Assembly: GCA_963752565.1 (NCBI GenBank)
Contig: CAVVZC010000021.1
Location: 1 to 64,000 of the forward strand
Direction: 5' to 3'
DNA from: UBA11574 sp963752565
Lineage (GTDB): Bacteria > Desulfobacterota > Desulfobacteria > Desulfobacterales > UBA11574
Length of the DNA: 64,000 nt
Made by a program: the position numbers and the translations under genes. This document shows, piece by piece, positions 25,553 through 33,775 of this stretch; within the stretch, counting starts at the first letter, position 1; the number at the start of each line of letters is the position of its first letter. Below the pieces are notes generated by a model. The model was not told the DNA's origin. It made no database searches and was given only the letters and a program-made list of their open reading frames with translations.

Positions 25553-26731
25553 CTATTCGCACAGCTCGAAAAGTGCGGCCGCTCCCATCCCCCCGCCGAT
25601 ACACATCGATTCGATGCCGTATTGCACGCCGCGTTCTTTCATATTGGCGAGCAGCGTTGCGCACAGTTTGGCGCCTGTGCATCCCAGCGGATGTCCCAAT
25701 GCAATGGCACCGCCGTGAATGTTGACTCGATCCATGTCAATGCCGAGTTCCCGGATACAATACACCGCCTGAGATGCAAAAGCCTCGTTGATCTCAAAAA
25801 GACCGATATGGTCAAGATCCATACCGGCCATATCCAAAAGTTTTGGAATGGCGTATCGGGGTCCCACTCCCATCTCTTCGGCCTTGCAGCCAACGGTTGT
25901 ATAATATTTTAACTTGGCTATGGGTTTCAGTCCAAGGGCATCAAGCTTTTGAGCGCTCATGATAATACTTGCGGCTGCACCGTCGGTGGTCTGAGAAGAG
26001 TTCCCTGCAGTCACCGTTCCACCTAAAGCAAATACCGGGTTCAAATTGGCCAGCCCCTCCATGGTAGTGGAGGGCCGGATACCGTCGTCATCTTTGACAA
26101 GAAAGGTCTCTTTCTTATAGGTGCCATTTTTATCATTTACAAACTTGTGTGCTGGTGTGGGGACGATTTCAGTATAAAGTTTTTTATTTAAAGCGGTTGT
26201 GGCTTTTATTTGAGAGTGATACGCGAATTCATCCTGTTCTTCTCTTGAAACGTTATACCGGTTGGCAACGTTTTCGGCGGTTATCCCCATGGAAACGTAA
26301 AGATTGGCGTGCTGTTTAGAATATTCAGGATGAGGTCTGGGAAGATTTCCGCCCATGGGAACGAAGGTCATGGACTCCAGCCCCCCCCCAATGACGACAT
26401 CCGACCAACCCGACATGACGCGCAAGGAGGCCTGAGCGATCGCCTCGAGGCCGGAAGCACAGAACCGGTTTACCGTGGCGCCGGAAACTTGCACCGGAAA
26501 TCCAGCGATCTGGGATGCGATTCTTCCGATGTTCAGTCCCTGTTCAGCTTCGGGAAACGCGCAGCCGATCATAATGTCATCCACATCTTTCATTTCAAGG
26601 TTCGGTGTTTTGTCGATGGCAGATTTCAGAATAAAGGACAGCAAATCTTCAGGTCGTGTATCTTTAAAAGCCCCTTTACTTTTCTTGCAGCCGGGGGTTC
26701 TGATGGATTGGACGATGTAAGCGTCTCTCAT
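25553..26731 (-). CDS. fadA: Acetyl-CoA acyltransferase (thiolase), FadA-like
   Basis: A 392-residue thiolase for the last step of beta-oxidation: 3-ketoacyl-CoA plus CoA gives acetyl-CoA and a shortened acyl-CoA. The nucleophilic Cys lies in NRFCASGLEAIAQASLR (about residue 88). The catalytic His is in HGGAIALGHPLGCTGAK (about 347) and the second Cys in MCIGGGMGAA (about 377). Length and motifs are those of degradative type I thiolases. AGGAGGG precedes the ATG. It is the downstream partner of the FadN-like dehydrogenase/hydratase at 27077, separated by a 345-bp spacer that contains a REP-like hairpin, so expression may be uneven. Whether it prefers acetoacetyl-CoA or longer substrates cannot be seen. 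Confidence 0.9.
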   Translation of the reverse strand: MRDAYIVQSIRTPGCKKSKGAFKDTRPEDLLSFILKSAIDKTPNLEMKDVDDIMIGCAFPEAEQGLNIGRIASQIAGFPVQVSGATVNRFCASGLEAIAQASLRVMSGWSDVVIGGGLESMTFVPMGGNLPRPHPEYSKQHANLYVSMGITAENVANRYNVSREEQDEFAYHSQIKATTALNKKLYTEIVPTPAHKFVNDKNGTYKKETFLVKDDDGIRPSTTMEGLANLNPVFALGGTVTAGNSSQTTDGAAASIIMSAQKLDALGLKPIAKLKYYTTVGCKAEEMGVGPRYAIPKLLDMAGMDLDHIGLFEINEAFASQAVYCIRELGIDMDRVNIHGGAIALGHPLGCTGAKLCATLLANMKERGVQYGIESMCIGGGMGAAALFELCE

Positions 26732-26795
26732 TTCTATTCCCTCCTATGTTTCCCGTTCATAAATGGCCCTTTTCCCGATGCGCTGCGTTCTCCGC

Positions 26796-26842
26796 GGGTT
26801 TCCGTCTGCGACGTACCCATATGTACGCCTCGACGAAAACCC
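26796..26842. repeat. REP-like imperfect palindrome in the fad operon
   Basis: A 47-bp inverted sequence with outer arms GGGTTT-CGTC / GACG-AAACCC and an inner stem CGTAC-CCATAT-GTACG. It lies in the spacer between the FadN-like gene and the thiolase, without a T-run that would make it a classic terminator. Confidence 0.55.
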
Positions 26843-27076
26843 TTGTGTGGCCTTGCGTATCGAAAAAAATCACATTTATGAATGGGAAACATGTTTAATG
26901 AATTCTTACAGATTATAAACTCAAGTTTCATATCGCCTTTTTAAAATATATAGCGATGGGATCCCTTCATCGAAATTCACTTGAATAAAGCCTGTCCAAT
27001 TTAAATGACCTCCAATTTTTGTGAGGTTGTCCTTTTAAGGGCATTAATTTGCACATGACAGGCCAGTGACCCGTTG

Positions 27077-29482
27077 TTAATTTCTCAAGGGTTTGCCGGT
27101 TTTTAACATATGTTCAACCCTGGCCATTGTCTTTTCTTCTTTCCAGAAATCGACAAAAGCCTCTCTTTCAAGATTAAGGATGACATCTTCTTCGACGATG
27201 CTGTTGTCTCTTATTTCGCCACCACTGATGACGTAGGCGATTCTTTTTGCCAGAAATGCATCGTATTCTGTGATAAATTTTCCTTTCAGCATGTTGAAAA
27301 TCTCCACCTCTATCATGCCCTGGGCAGCCTGACCCAATACCTTTATCGGTTGTTTTATCGGCGGTGCGTAGCCTTCATCGACCATCTTTAATACTTCCTT
27401 TTTGGCTTCACCGATCAGATAGTCCCGGTTAAATACGATTCTGTCCTTAGGGCCAAGGAAACCGCTGGCTCTGGCTTCAGCAGCAGATGTTGAAACTTGA
27501 GCCAGTGCAATGGACATGAACACCGGAACAAAAAACTTGGCGAGGTCGACATCGGTGACTGCTTCAGGGATCGTCTGGATAAACTTTTTCCAAAGATTTA
27601 AACATCCGCCGCCCGATGGGAGCAGACCGACGCCAATCTCAACAAGTCCCATGTAGAGTTCGGCATGGGCCACAATCTTGTCGGCGCCGAGGCACACCTC
27701 GCATCCACCGCCAAGCGTCATGCCGTAAGGGGCTGCGACTACCGGAAAACTCGAATATTTTTCTTTCTGTATAGCGTCTTGTGCCATACGCAAAAATGCA
27801 TCGATTTCCGAGTACTTCCCTTCCTTTGCCAAACCGGCCATAAAAAAAAGATCGCCGCCTGCTGAAAAGGCCCCCGGCATTCCGCCGGCCTGGTTTCCGA
27901 TGACAAGACCCAGACCGTTGGCATTCACATATTCCGTGATTTTTTGCTGAAATTCAATAATTTCTTTGTTCAAGGCATTCATCTTGGTATGAAATTCCAA
28001 ACAAAAGACGCCGTCGCCAAGATCTATTAATGAAGCGGATTTACAGGACTGAACGAGGTTACCCGCACCTTTTAGGGTTTCAAGAGACACCATCGTTTTA
28101 CTGGCAACAATCTTTGTATAGCTTTCGGTGGTAAAATCATATGCAAAACGTTTACCCATATCGGTTTTGTAAAATGACGCATGACCTGCTGCAATCATTC
28201 GCTTTATTTTTTTAGGTACTTCAAACCCGTCTTTTTCCATCTTATCTACAGAAGCCTCAAGGCCGAGGGCATCCCAGGTTTCAAAGGGGCCCATCTCAAA
28301 GTTGAATCCCCATTTCATGGCATTGTCGATGTCAACGATGGCATCTGAAATTTCAGTTGTCCTGTTAACCGCATAGATCAGGCCGTTTGCCACGACTTTC
28401 CAAGCAAACCTGGCACCTTTGTCCTGGCCATAGACGATGGCTTTGATTTTTTCAGGAAGTGTTTTTGCCTTTTTAGCTTTAACAAGGCATGGAAAGTCGG
28501 GAGGTTCATATTCAGAATATTCTAAAGTTTGTGGATCGATGACCTTTCGGATCTTTTTCCATTCAGGTGTTAAGTCAGTCTTGTAAAAGCCGCTTTTGGT
28601 TTTTTTTCCCAGTAAATTCTTTTGGATCATCTGGTCCACAAATTCGGGAAGAACGAAGCTGTTTCTCTGTTCGTCATCCACCACCAGGTCATAGGTGTTT
28701 CTTGCCACATGCCCCATGGTGTCGAGCCCAACTATGTCACATGTCTTGAACATGGCGGTCTTGGGTCTGCCCATGGCGGTTCCAAAAAGTGCATCCACTT
28801 CAGGGATCGATAGGCCCTCTTCAAGCATGAGTTGCATGGCCTTGACAATTCCCTGAACACCGATCCTGTTTCCGACAAAATTGGGTGTGTCCTTGGCCCA
28901 TACAATGCCTTTGCCAAGAATCCGTTCCCCAAAATCAGACATAAATTCAAGAACTTCAGGGAGCGTTTCTTCTCCTGCTATGATTTCCAGAAGATGCATA
29001 TATCTTACTGGATTAAAAAAATGTGTGCCTAAAAAATGTTGTTTAAAATCACGGCCGAGACCTTTGGACATGGCTTTTAGGGGTAGCCCTGAGGTATTGG
29101 AAGAAACAACGGCGCTGGGCTTTCTTTTTGTTTCAATTTGCCTAAAAAGATCCTGCTTAATTTTCAGATTCTCCACGACCACTTCCACAATCCAGTCACA
29201 GTCAGAAATTCTGTCAAAATCGTCTTCCAAATTGCCGATGGTGATACGATCAACATCTTTTTTCTGCATCAGAAGCGATGGACTCGACATCAAAACTGCA
29301 TCCAAACCGGTTTTCACGATTCGATTTCTGGCAACCGGGTCGTCTCTTTCTTCTTCTTTTAGATCAAAAGGAACGATATCCAGCAAAAATGTCTTTATGC
29401 CAGCGCCGGCCAATAGGGCAGCGATGCCTCCGCCCATTACACCAGAGCCGATGACCGCTGCCTGCCTGATTTTTCTAACCAT
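27077..29482 (-). CDS. fadN: 3-hydroxyacyl-CoA dehydrogenase / enoyl-CoA hydratase fusion, FadN-like
   Basis: An 801-residue bifunctional beta-oxidation enzyme. The N-terminal NAD-binding domain has AAVIGSGVMGGGIAALLAGAG (residues about 7-27), and the C-terminal dehydrogenase domains follow to about 480. A crotonase-type hydratase domain follows (about 500-720), with the oxyanion-hole motif GAFSAGGDLFFMAG and the catalytic region MGLVEIGVGLLPSGGG. This dehydrogenase-first order is that of Bacillus FadN rather than E. coli FadB (hydratase first). It hydrates enoyl-CoA and oxidises 3-hydroxyacyl-CoA for the neighbouring thiolase. AGGAGG 5 bp ahead fixes Met 29482; the upstream ATG at 29539 falls within a palindromic operator. 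TetR/FadR-like palindromes lie upstream. Confidence 0.88.
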   Translation of the reverse strand: MVRKIRQAAVIGSGVMGGGIAALLAGAGIKTFLLDIVPFDLKEEERDDPVARNRIVKTGLDAVLMSSPSLLMQKKDVDRITIGNLEDDFDRISDCDWIVEVVVENLKIKQDLFRQIETKRKPSAVVSSNTSGLPLKAMSKGLGRDFKQHFLGTHFFNPVRYMHLLEIIAGEETLPEVLEFMSDFGERILGKGIVWAKDTPNFVGNRIGVQGIVKAMQLMLEEGLSIPEVDALFGTAMGRPKTAMFKTCDIVGLDTMGHVARNTYDLVVDDEQRNSFVLPEFVDQMIQKNLLGKKTKSGFYKTDLTPEWKKIRKVIDPQTLEYSEYEPPDFPCLVKAKKAKTLPEKIKAIVYGQDKGARFAWKVVANGLIYAVNRTTEISDAIVDIDNAMKWGFNFEMGPFETWDALGLEASVDKMEKDGFEVPKKIKRMIAAGHASFYKTDMGKRFAYDFTTESYTKIVASKTMVSLETLKGAGNLVQSCKSASLIDLGDGVFCLEFHTKMNALNKEIIEFQQKITEYVNANGLGLVIGNQAGGMPGAFSAGGDLFFMAGLAKEGKYSEIDAFLRMAQDAIQKEKYSSFPVVAAPYGMTLGGGCEVCLGADKIVAHAELYMGLVEIGVGLLPSGGGCLNLWKKFIQTIPEAVTDVDLAKFFVPVFMSIALAQVSTSAAEARASGFLGPKDRIVFNRDYLIGEAKKEVLKMVDEGYAPPIKQPIKVLGQAAQGMIEVEIFNMLKGKFITEYDAFLAKRIAYVISGGEIRDNSIVEEDVILNLEREAFVDFWKEEKTMARVEHMLKTGKPLRN

Positions 29483-29524
29483 GATAGCCTCCTGTAAAAA
29501 ATTAAAGAATGAAGTCCAACAAGT

Positions 29525-29538
29525 TGAATGATCATTCA
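29525..29538. promoter_or_regulatory. Perfect palindrome TGAATGATCATTCA ahead of fadN
   Basis: The 14-bp sequence TGAATGATCATTCA is identical to its reverse complement and lies about 43 bp upstream of the fadN start codon. Its half-site TGAATGA resembles that of TetR-family FadR regulators of fatty-acid degradation in Bacillus. An acyl-CoA-responsive repressor is therefore a plausible binder; the regulator itself is not in the window. Confidence 0.5.
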
Positions 29539-29702
29539 TTTATCTAACAGAACGTATCTTTGTCTGTCAAGAAAAAAACGAAGAATTTAAATCATCCTAA
29601 AAACAGTTATAAAAACTATATAATCAATATATTATGCTGTTTTAGGCATGTGCTAAAAGCCTAATCAATGATTTTTTAAGTAGTATTAACATCAAGATGT
29701 AA

Positions 29703-29720
29703 AATGAACAAATATTCATT
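29703..29720. promoter_or_regulatory. Second TetR-like inverted repeat AATGAA-N6-TTCATT
   Basis: Six-base perfect arms with a 6-bp AT-rich spacer lie 165 bp upstream of the first palindrome, in the divergent region between fadN and the gene at 29886. The half-site (TGAA / TTCA) is shared with the 29525 palindrome. Confidence 0.4.
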
Positions 29721-29885
29721 TTAAGGAAATAAGCGTTGCCAAACAATGTTGTTTACGGTTATAAAACATACACGAAGTCATCAGACTGATAACATGCGAA
29801 AGTCATGCACTTAATTTTTCTTGTTTTCGTAATTATCTTGAACATATTCTGAAACAACACGCTTTTTACATAGGACAGTAGAATA

Positions 29886-30215
29886 ATGACCCAAAAAAAC
29901 GATGTCGTACTCATATACTTTGAGGACCAGCCAATATCATTTGCGAAAATAGAGGACATCTCTCCGGATATCAAAAAAGACTGGTATCATGTTAAACTTT
30001 TACTGCTTCAGTTTCCCCTTCAAGTGGTTAACTGGATATTGCGTGATATTTACATTAATGGCCAGGAATTCACCATGGAAGGAAAAAAAATCCGTCTGGA
30101 AAAGGTGGTTTGTCCCGAAGAGACCGAACCGGTCGAAAAAGAAAAAGCAACACTTGAAAAAACAGGTGGCCCAAAAGTGATATCTTTAGCTGATCTTAAG
30201 AAAAAATCATCGTGA
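29886..30215 (+). CDS. Conserved hypothetical protein, about 109 residues
   Basis: No named family recognised. The product begins VVLIYFEDQPISFAKIEDIS and has a compact beta/alpha N-terminal part (to about residue 70), followed by a charged, Lys/Glu-rich tail (PEETEPVEKEKATLEK) ending VISLADLKKKSS. No signal peptide or TM segment. It starts a co-directional run (15 bp before the DUF1848 gene, which overlaps dusB), so it may share their transcript. Codon composition looks normal, and the lack of stops over 330 bp ahead of well-spaced neighbours supports a real gene. No strong ribosome-binding site precedes the ATG. Confidence 0.65.
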   Translation: MTQKNDVVLIYFEDQPISFAKIEDISPDIKKDWYHVKLLLLQFPLQVVNWILRDIYINGQEFTMEGKKIRLEKVVCPEETEPVEKEKATLEKTGGPKVISLADLKKKSS

Positions 30216-30230
30216 GTATGATTTCGGGTT

Positions 30231-31136
30231 ATGAAACGCTCAAATCAAGTCGTCATCTCAGCCTCAAGACGTACGGATATTCCTGCCTTTTACATGGATT
30301 GGTTCATGGAACAGATCAAAAAAGGGGTGTTTGAAGTTACCAATCCATATAACCGGCGCAAGTTCAGCGTGCCCGCAACGCCTGATAAAATACATACCAT
30401 TGTATTCTGGTCAAAAAATTTTGCTCCTTTTAATAAAGGCGGGTTCGGCCAAAAGCTTTTGGCAATGGGATACAATCTTTTTTTTAATTTTACCATAAAT
30501 TCGGAGATTCCGTTAATAGAACCTCGAGTGCCGTCTTTAAAGCAAAGACTTAACCAGCTTAGAGACCTTTGCCGAAACTACGACCCAAGAAGTATAAACT
30601 GGAGATTCGATCCCATTTGCTTCTTTGAATTCGAACAAAATGCCATTAAAGACAATCTTCATGATTTTTCCAGGATTGCCACATGGGCATCACAATGCGG
30701 CGTTACACGCTGTATTACCAGCTTCATGGATAATTACGCCAAGATAAAAAAACGGATAAAGTCAATACCAGGATTTTCATTTATCGATCCAATCCTGGCG
30801 GAAAAAATAGAAATTCTTCTTAAAATGGAAAAAAAACTTTCAGAAAAAAAAATTGATCTGTATACGTGCTGCGAAAAAGAAGTGCTGAATGCGCTGCCTT
30901 CAGGCTCGAACATCAGGAATGGTTCGTGTATTCCAAATGATCTTTTTGTTAAGCTATTCGGTGGAGATCTCAGCTTTAAAAGGGATACAGGCCAGCGGTC
31001 AACAAAGGGGTGCGGATGTATGATTTCAGTGGATGTCGGGTCGTATCACCTGCATCCATGTTATCATAACTGTCTGTTTTGCTATGCCAATCCAACTAAA
31101 ACCGCTTTTAAATATAAGATCCGCAAAGAGATATGA
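30231..31136 (+). CDS. DUF1848 family protein with C-terminal cysteine cluster
   Basis: A 301-residue member of DUF1848. It opens with VVISASRRTDIPAFYMDWF and contains HTIVFWSKNFAPF, both hallmark phrases of the family. The C-terminus has a Cys/His-rich stretch, KGCGCMISVDVGSYHLHPCYH and NCLFCYANP. The CxxCYA element recalls radical-SAM CxxxCxxC centres in a permuted place, and the TIM-barrel-like middle agrees with a radical-SAM-related fold; activity is unknown. Its stop overlaps the dusB start by 4 bp (ATGA), a strong sign of co-translation and a hint of a link to RNA modification. That link is inferred. Confidence 0.8.
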   Translation: MKRSNQVVISASRRTDIPAFYMDWFMEQIKKGVFEVTNPYNRRKFSVPATPDKIHTIVFWSKNFAPFNKGGFGQKLLAMGYNLFFNFTINSEIPLIEPRVPSLKQRLNQLRDLCRNYDPRSINWRFDPICFFEFEQNAIKDNLHDFSRIATWASQCGVTRCITSFMDNYAKIKKRIKSIPGFSFIDPILAEKIEILLKMEKKLSEKKIDLYTCCEKEVLNALPSGSNIRNGSCIPNDLFVKLFGGDLSFKRDTGQRSTKGCGCMISVDVGSYHLHPCYHNCLFCYANPTKTAFKYKIRKEI

Positions 31137-32116
31137 AAATAGGTTCAGTTGTTCTTGACAATATTACGATTTTAGCACCACTTGCTGGTATCACTAATTT
31201 GCCGTTTCGACTATTGGCAAAGGCTTCGGGGTGCGGTCTCGTCTGTTCAGAAATGATCAGTGCCAACGGGCTGGTTCACAGATCCCTCAAAACACATGAA
31301 TTGCTTGAAAGCCGGATCGAGGAAAAACCGTTATCGGTCCAGATATTCGGTTCAGATCCCTATATAATGGCTGAAGCAGCAGCCATGGTTGAGGACTCGG
31401 GTGCCGACATTCTTGATATCAATCTTGGCTGTGCTGTAAAAAAGGTGTTGAAAACCGGATCAGGAGCGGCTTTAATGAAAGCGCCCAATAAGGTTGAAAA
31501 AATTTTCTTGGCTGTCCGAAAAGCCATAAGCATTCCGCTTACCGTTAAAATGAGAGCCGGATGGGATAAATCCGGCAAAGAGGCTTTTACCATTGCTAAA
31601 GTCGCAGAGGCGGTCGGAGTGGACGGCATCACCGTGCATCCACGTCTGGCGACTCAAGGGTTTGGGGGTAAAGCTGACTGGTCTTTAATTGCCGCTATAA
31701 AAAATAGCGTGTCCATCCCCGTGATCGGAAACGGAGATATTGTAACGCCGGAAGATGTATTTGCCATGAAAAAGGAAACTGCTTGTGATGCGGTAATGAT
31801 TGGCAGGGCGGCCATTGGAAATCCATGGTTATTTTCTCAGGTGACGTCCCTGATGATTGGAAAAGATAGGGTGTTCCCGGATCTTACCGAACGTTTTGAT
31901 ACGATGGCGAAATATCTTAATACCTCAATAGAATGCTTTGGAGAGAAACGGGCTTGTCGAATGATGCGAAGTCATCTGGGATGGTTTGTCAAGGGATTGC
32001 GTTACAGCAGCAAGTTTCGTGAATCCATCAAGAGATTATCCACGAAAAGGGAAACCCTGTCGTTTATTGGAGAATATAAACGCTTTTTGCTTGATTCAAG
32101 TCATATCGAATATTGA
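31133..32116 (+). CDS. dusB: tRNA-dihydrouridine synthase (DusB type)
   Basis: A 327-residue FMN-dependent enzyme reducing uridine to dihydrouridine in the tRNA D-loop. The TIM barrel begins LAPLAGITNLPFRLLAKASG. The catalytic Cys is in DINLGCAVKKVLKTGSGAAL; canonical enzymes read NMGCPxKK, so Pro is replaced by Ala here. FMN-binding and substrate motifs follow: LTVKMRAGWD, ITVHPRLATQGFGGKADW, VIGNGDIVTPEDV and VMIGRAAIGNPWLF. The C-terminal helical domain (HLGWFVKGLRYSSKFRE) is typical. The ATGA overlap with the DUF1848 gene sets the start. Confidence 0.92.
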   Translation: MKIGSVVLDNITILAPLAGITNLPFRLLAKASGCGLVCSEMISANGLVHRSLKTHELLESRIEEKPLSVQIFGSDPYIMAEAAAMVEDSGADILDINLGCAVKKVLKTGSGAALMKAPNKVEKIFLAVRKAISIPLTVKMRAGWDKSGKEAFTIAKVAEAVGVDGITVHPRLATQGFGGKADWSLIAAIKNSVSIPVIGNGDIVTPEDVFAMKKETACDAVMIGRAAIGNPWLFSQVTSLMIGKDRVFPDLTERFDTMAKYLNTSIECFGEKRACRMMRSHLGWFVKGLRYSSKFRESIKRLSTKRETLSFIGEYKRFLLDSSHIEY

Positions 32117-32159
32117 AAATAATATACTTATCAATTAGAGAATGTACCAAGGAGCTCTT

Positions 32160-32996
32160 ATGAGAAACCAGCTGTCTTTTGTACTGACTCTCTTGTTTTT
32201 GCTAACGTTTTCTGTCTTTGGATATACTGACAATTCCGGGGAAGTTGTTGAACTAAAGGAAAAAGGGAGTATCAATTGGAGCAGAGGAGTCGTTCAGGCA
32301 AAAGGAATCGGTATTCCTCCACTAAAATTTTCTGGAAATTCCAATGCTCGAACCGTGGCGCTGACAGATGCAAAACTTAATGCTTTTCGTGTAATCCTTG
32401 AAATTATAAAAGAGCTACGGATTAATGGCATTAATGTTGTTGGAGATTATGCAATTCAAAACCCTGCCATTATGTCGAAAATTGAGAATATGGTAAAAAG
32501 TGCAAAAGTGGTCAAAAAAGAATATCTAACAGACGGGACGGTAAAAATAAAAATGGAAGTAAATCTTCGCGGAGGATTTGCTCAACTTGTACTTCCGAAA
32601 GACATCAAGCCCCTTGACTCCATCACGCTTGTGACGATGAATAAAACATCCTCACCGGTTTTTACAGGACTTGTGGTCGATGCCAAGGGACTTGGTGTCA
32701 GGCCTGTAATGGTTCCAAGAATACTCGATGAAAACAATCAAGAAGTTTATGGTTCTGCTTTTGTCAGTAGAGAATATGCCGTGCAGCAGGGTATGAGCGG
32801 ATATGCTCGGAATCTAAAGGAAATTATGAATAACCAGAGGGTTGCAGAACATCCTTTGGTGGTTAAAGGATTGAAGACATTGGGTCCGGGTCGTTCTGAA
32901 ATTGTCATCAGTAATGCAGATGCTTCAAAGCTCAGAAGTACTTCAGAAAGCCTTTATTTCATGAAAAAATGCCGCGTTATTATTGTGGTTGACTAA
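32160..32996 (+). CDS. Exported LPP20-like protein
   Basis: A 278-residue protein with a signal peptide (MRNQLSFVLTLLFLLTFSVFG). The body resembles the LPP20/FlgT-N type domain: GIGIPPL ... ARTVALTDAKLNAFRVILEI, followed by a KVVKKEYLTDGTVKIKMEVN strand pair. This is common in flagellar or envelope-associated proteins. The second half (TGLVVDAKGLGVRPVMVPRI) resembles the domain found in many deltaproteobacterial exported proteins with this fold. No Cys follows the signal peptide, so it is probably periplasmic rather than a lipoprotein. AAGGAGCTCTT precedes Met 32160, favoured over 32142. Cellular role unknown. Confidence 0.7.
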   Translation: MRNQLSFVLTLLFLLTFSVFGYTDNSGEVVELKEKGSINWSRGVVQAKGIGIPPLKFSGNSNARTVALTDAKLNAFRVILEIIKELRINGINVVGDYAIQNPAIMSKIENMVKSAKVVKKEYLTDGTVKIKMEVNLRGGFAQLVLPKDIKPLDSITLVTMNKTSSPVFTGLVVDAKGLGVRPVMVPRILDENNQEVYGSAFVSREYAVQQGMSGYARNLKEIMNNQRVAEHPLVVKGLKTLGPGRSEIVISNADASKLRSTSESLYFMKKCRVIIVVD

Positions 32997-33122
32997 CCCG
33001 TGATTCTACTGAAAAACATTAAAAGAAGAAAAATATTATAGTAAATATGTTACACTAGACCAAAATGACTTGTCCCTGAACCGCCCAGGTTTATAAGAGA
33101 TGCGGGCTTAACTGGAGGAATC

Positions 33123-33440
33123 ATGAAATTTAAAAAACGATACACTTTGTTGACAGTTTTGTGCGTATTTTCTCTATACGCATGCGCCCCAACGGCCATG
33201 GAATCGAATACAAGGCTCGACACACCTGTTCACCATGTTCACAATGGTAACACACTGTTAAAAGCAGGCAAAATTGATGATGCATTTCGAGAGTTCAGTC
33301 GAGCAGAGGAACTTGATCCGAATTATTCACCGGCTTATGTGGGTCTCAGTTTAGTATACGGTTTAAAGGGTGACGATGCGACTTCCGCCATGTATCTGAA
33401 AAAGGCAGTTAACCTGTTAAAGGGAACACACCAAAAGTAG
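33123..33440 (+). CDS. Small TPR-containing lipoprotein
   Basis: A 105-residue lipoprotein with the lipobox LYAC (Cys about residue 21), followed by roughly two TPR helices pairs: VHNGNTLLKAGKIDDAFREF and PNYSPAYVGLSLVYGLKGDD. Its size allows one to two repeats only, suggesting an adaptor or scaffold at the inner leaflet of the outer membrane. GGAGG lies 5 bp ahead of the ATG. It follows the LPP20-like gene by 126 bp; a shared envelope role is possible but unproven. Confidence 0.75.
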   Translation: MKFKKRYTLLTVLCVFSLYACAPTAMESNTRLDTPVHHVHNGNTLLKAGKIDDAFREFSRAEELDPNYSPAYVGLSLVYGLKGDDATSAMYLKKAVNLLKGTHQK

Positions 33441-33480
33441 ACGTTTAAATTGATGTATCCTAACCCGGATAAACCGGAAA

Positions 33481-33676
33481 TAACAAATCACAAGCATCAA
33501 ATTTCAAATAAATTCCAAAATACAAGCTCCAAATACTAAAGAACTAAATAATTTTAATTTTTCCAGTATTGATGAAAAAATCTTTTTCAATTCGTTTGCC
33601 TTTCTTCAAGATCATCTACTGGTTTGTTTTTTGGGATTTTGGTCATTGTTATTTGATGCTTGTTATTTGGAATTTT
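33481..33676. repeat. Imperfect inverted repeat pair of A/C-rich type
   Basis: The left arm (33481-33535) contains ACAAGCATCAAAT, which recurs in inverted orientation in the right arm (33622-33676) as ATTTGATGCTTGT. Flanking bases of both arms are related (CAAAT, TTCCAAA, CCAAAAT words) but differ by small indels. The pair encloses about 85 bp. Degenerate repeats of this wording are frequent in intergenic DNA of this group, from general knowledge. Confidence 0.5.
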
Positions 33677-33775
33677 CACTATCTCAATTACTCCATGAAT
33701 GGATACGAAAAAGTCTTGCCATATAACGCAAAAAAATCACAAATAAGATACTAAATACGATGATGAATGAGAGTG

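Noticed and set aside
33569..33754. 61-codon forward ORF
   Set aside because: It translates the right arm of the degenerate inverted repeat; Trp/Phe-rich text is typical of read-through of such repeats.
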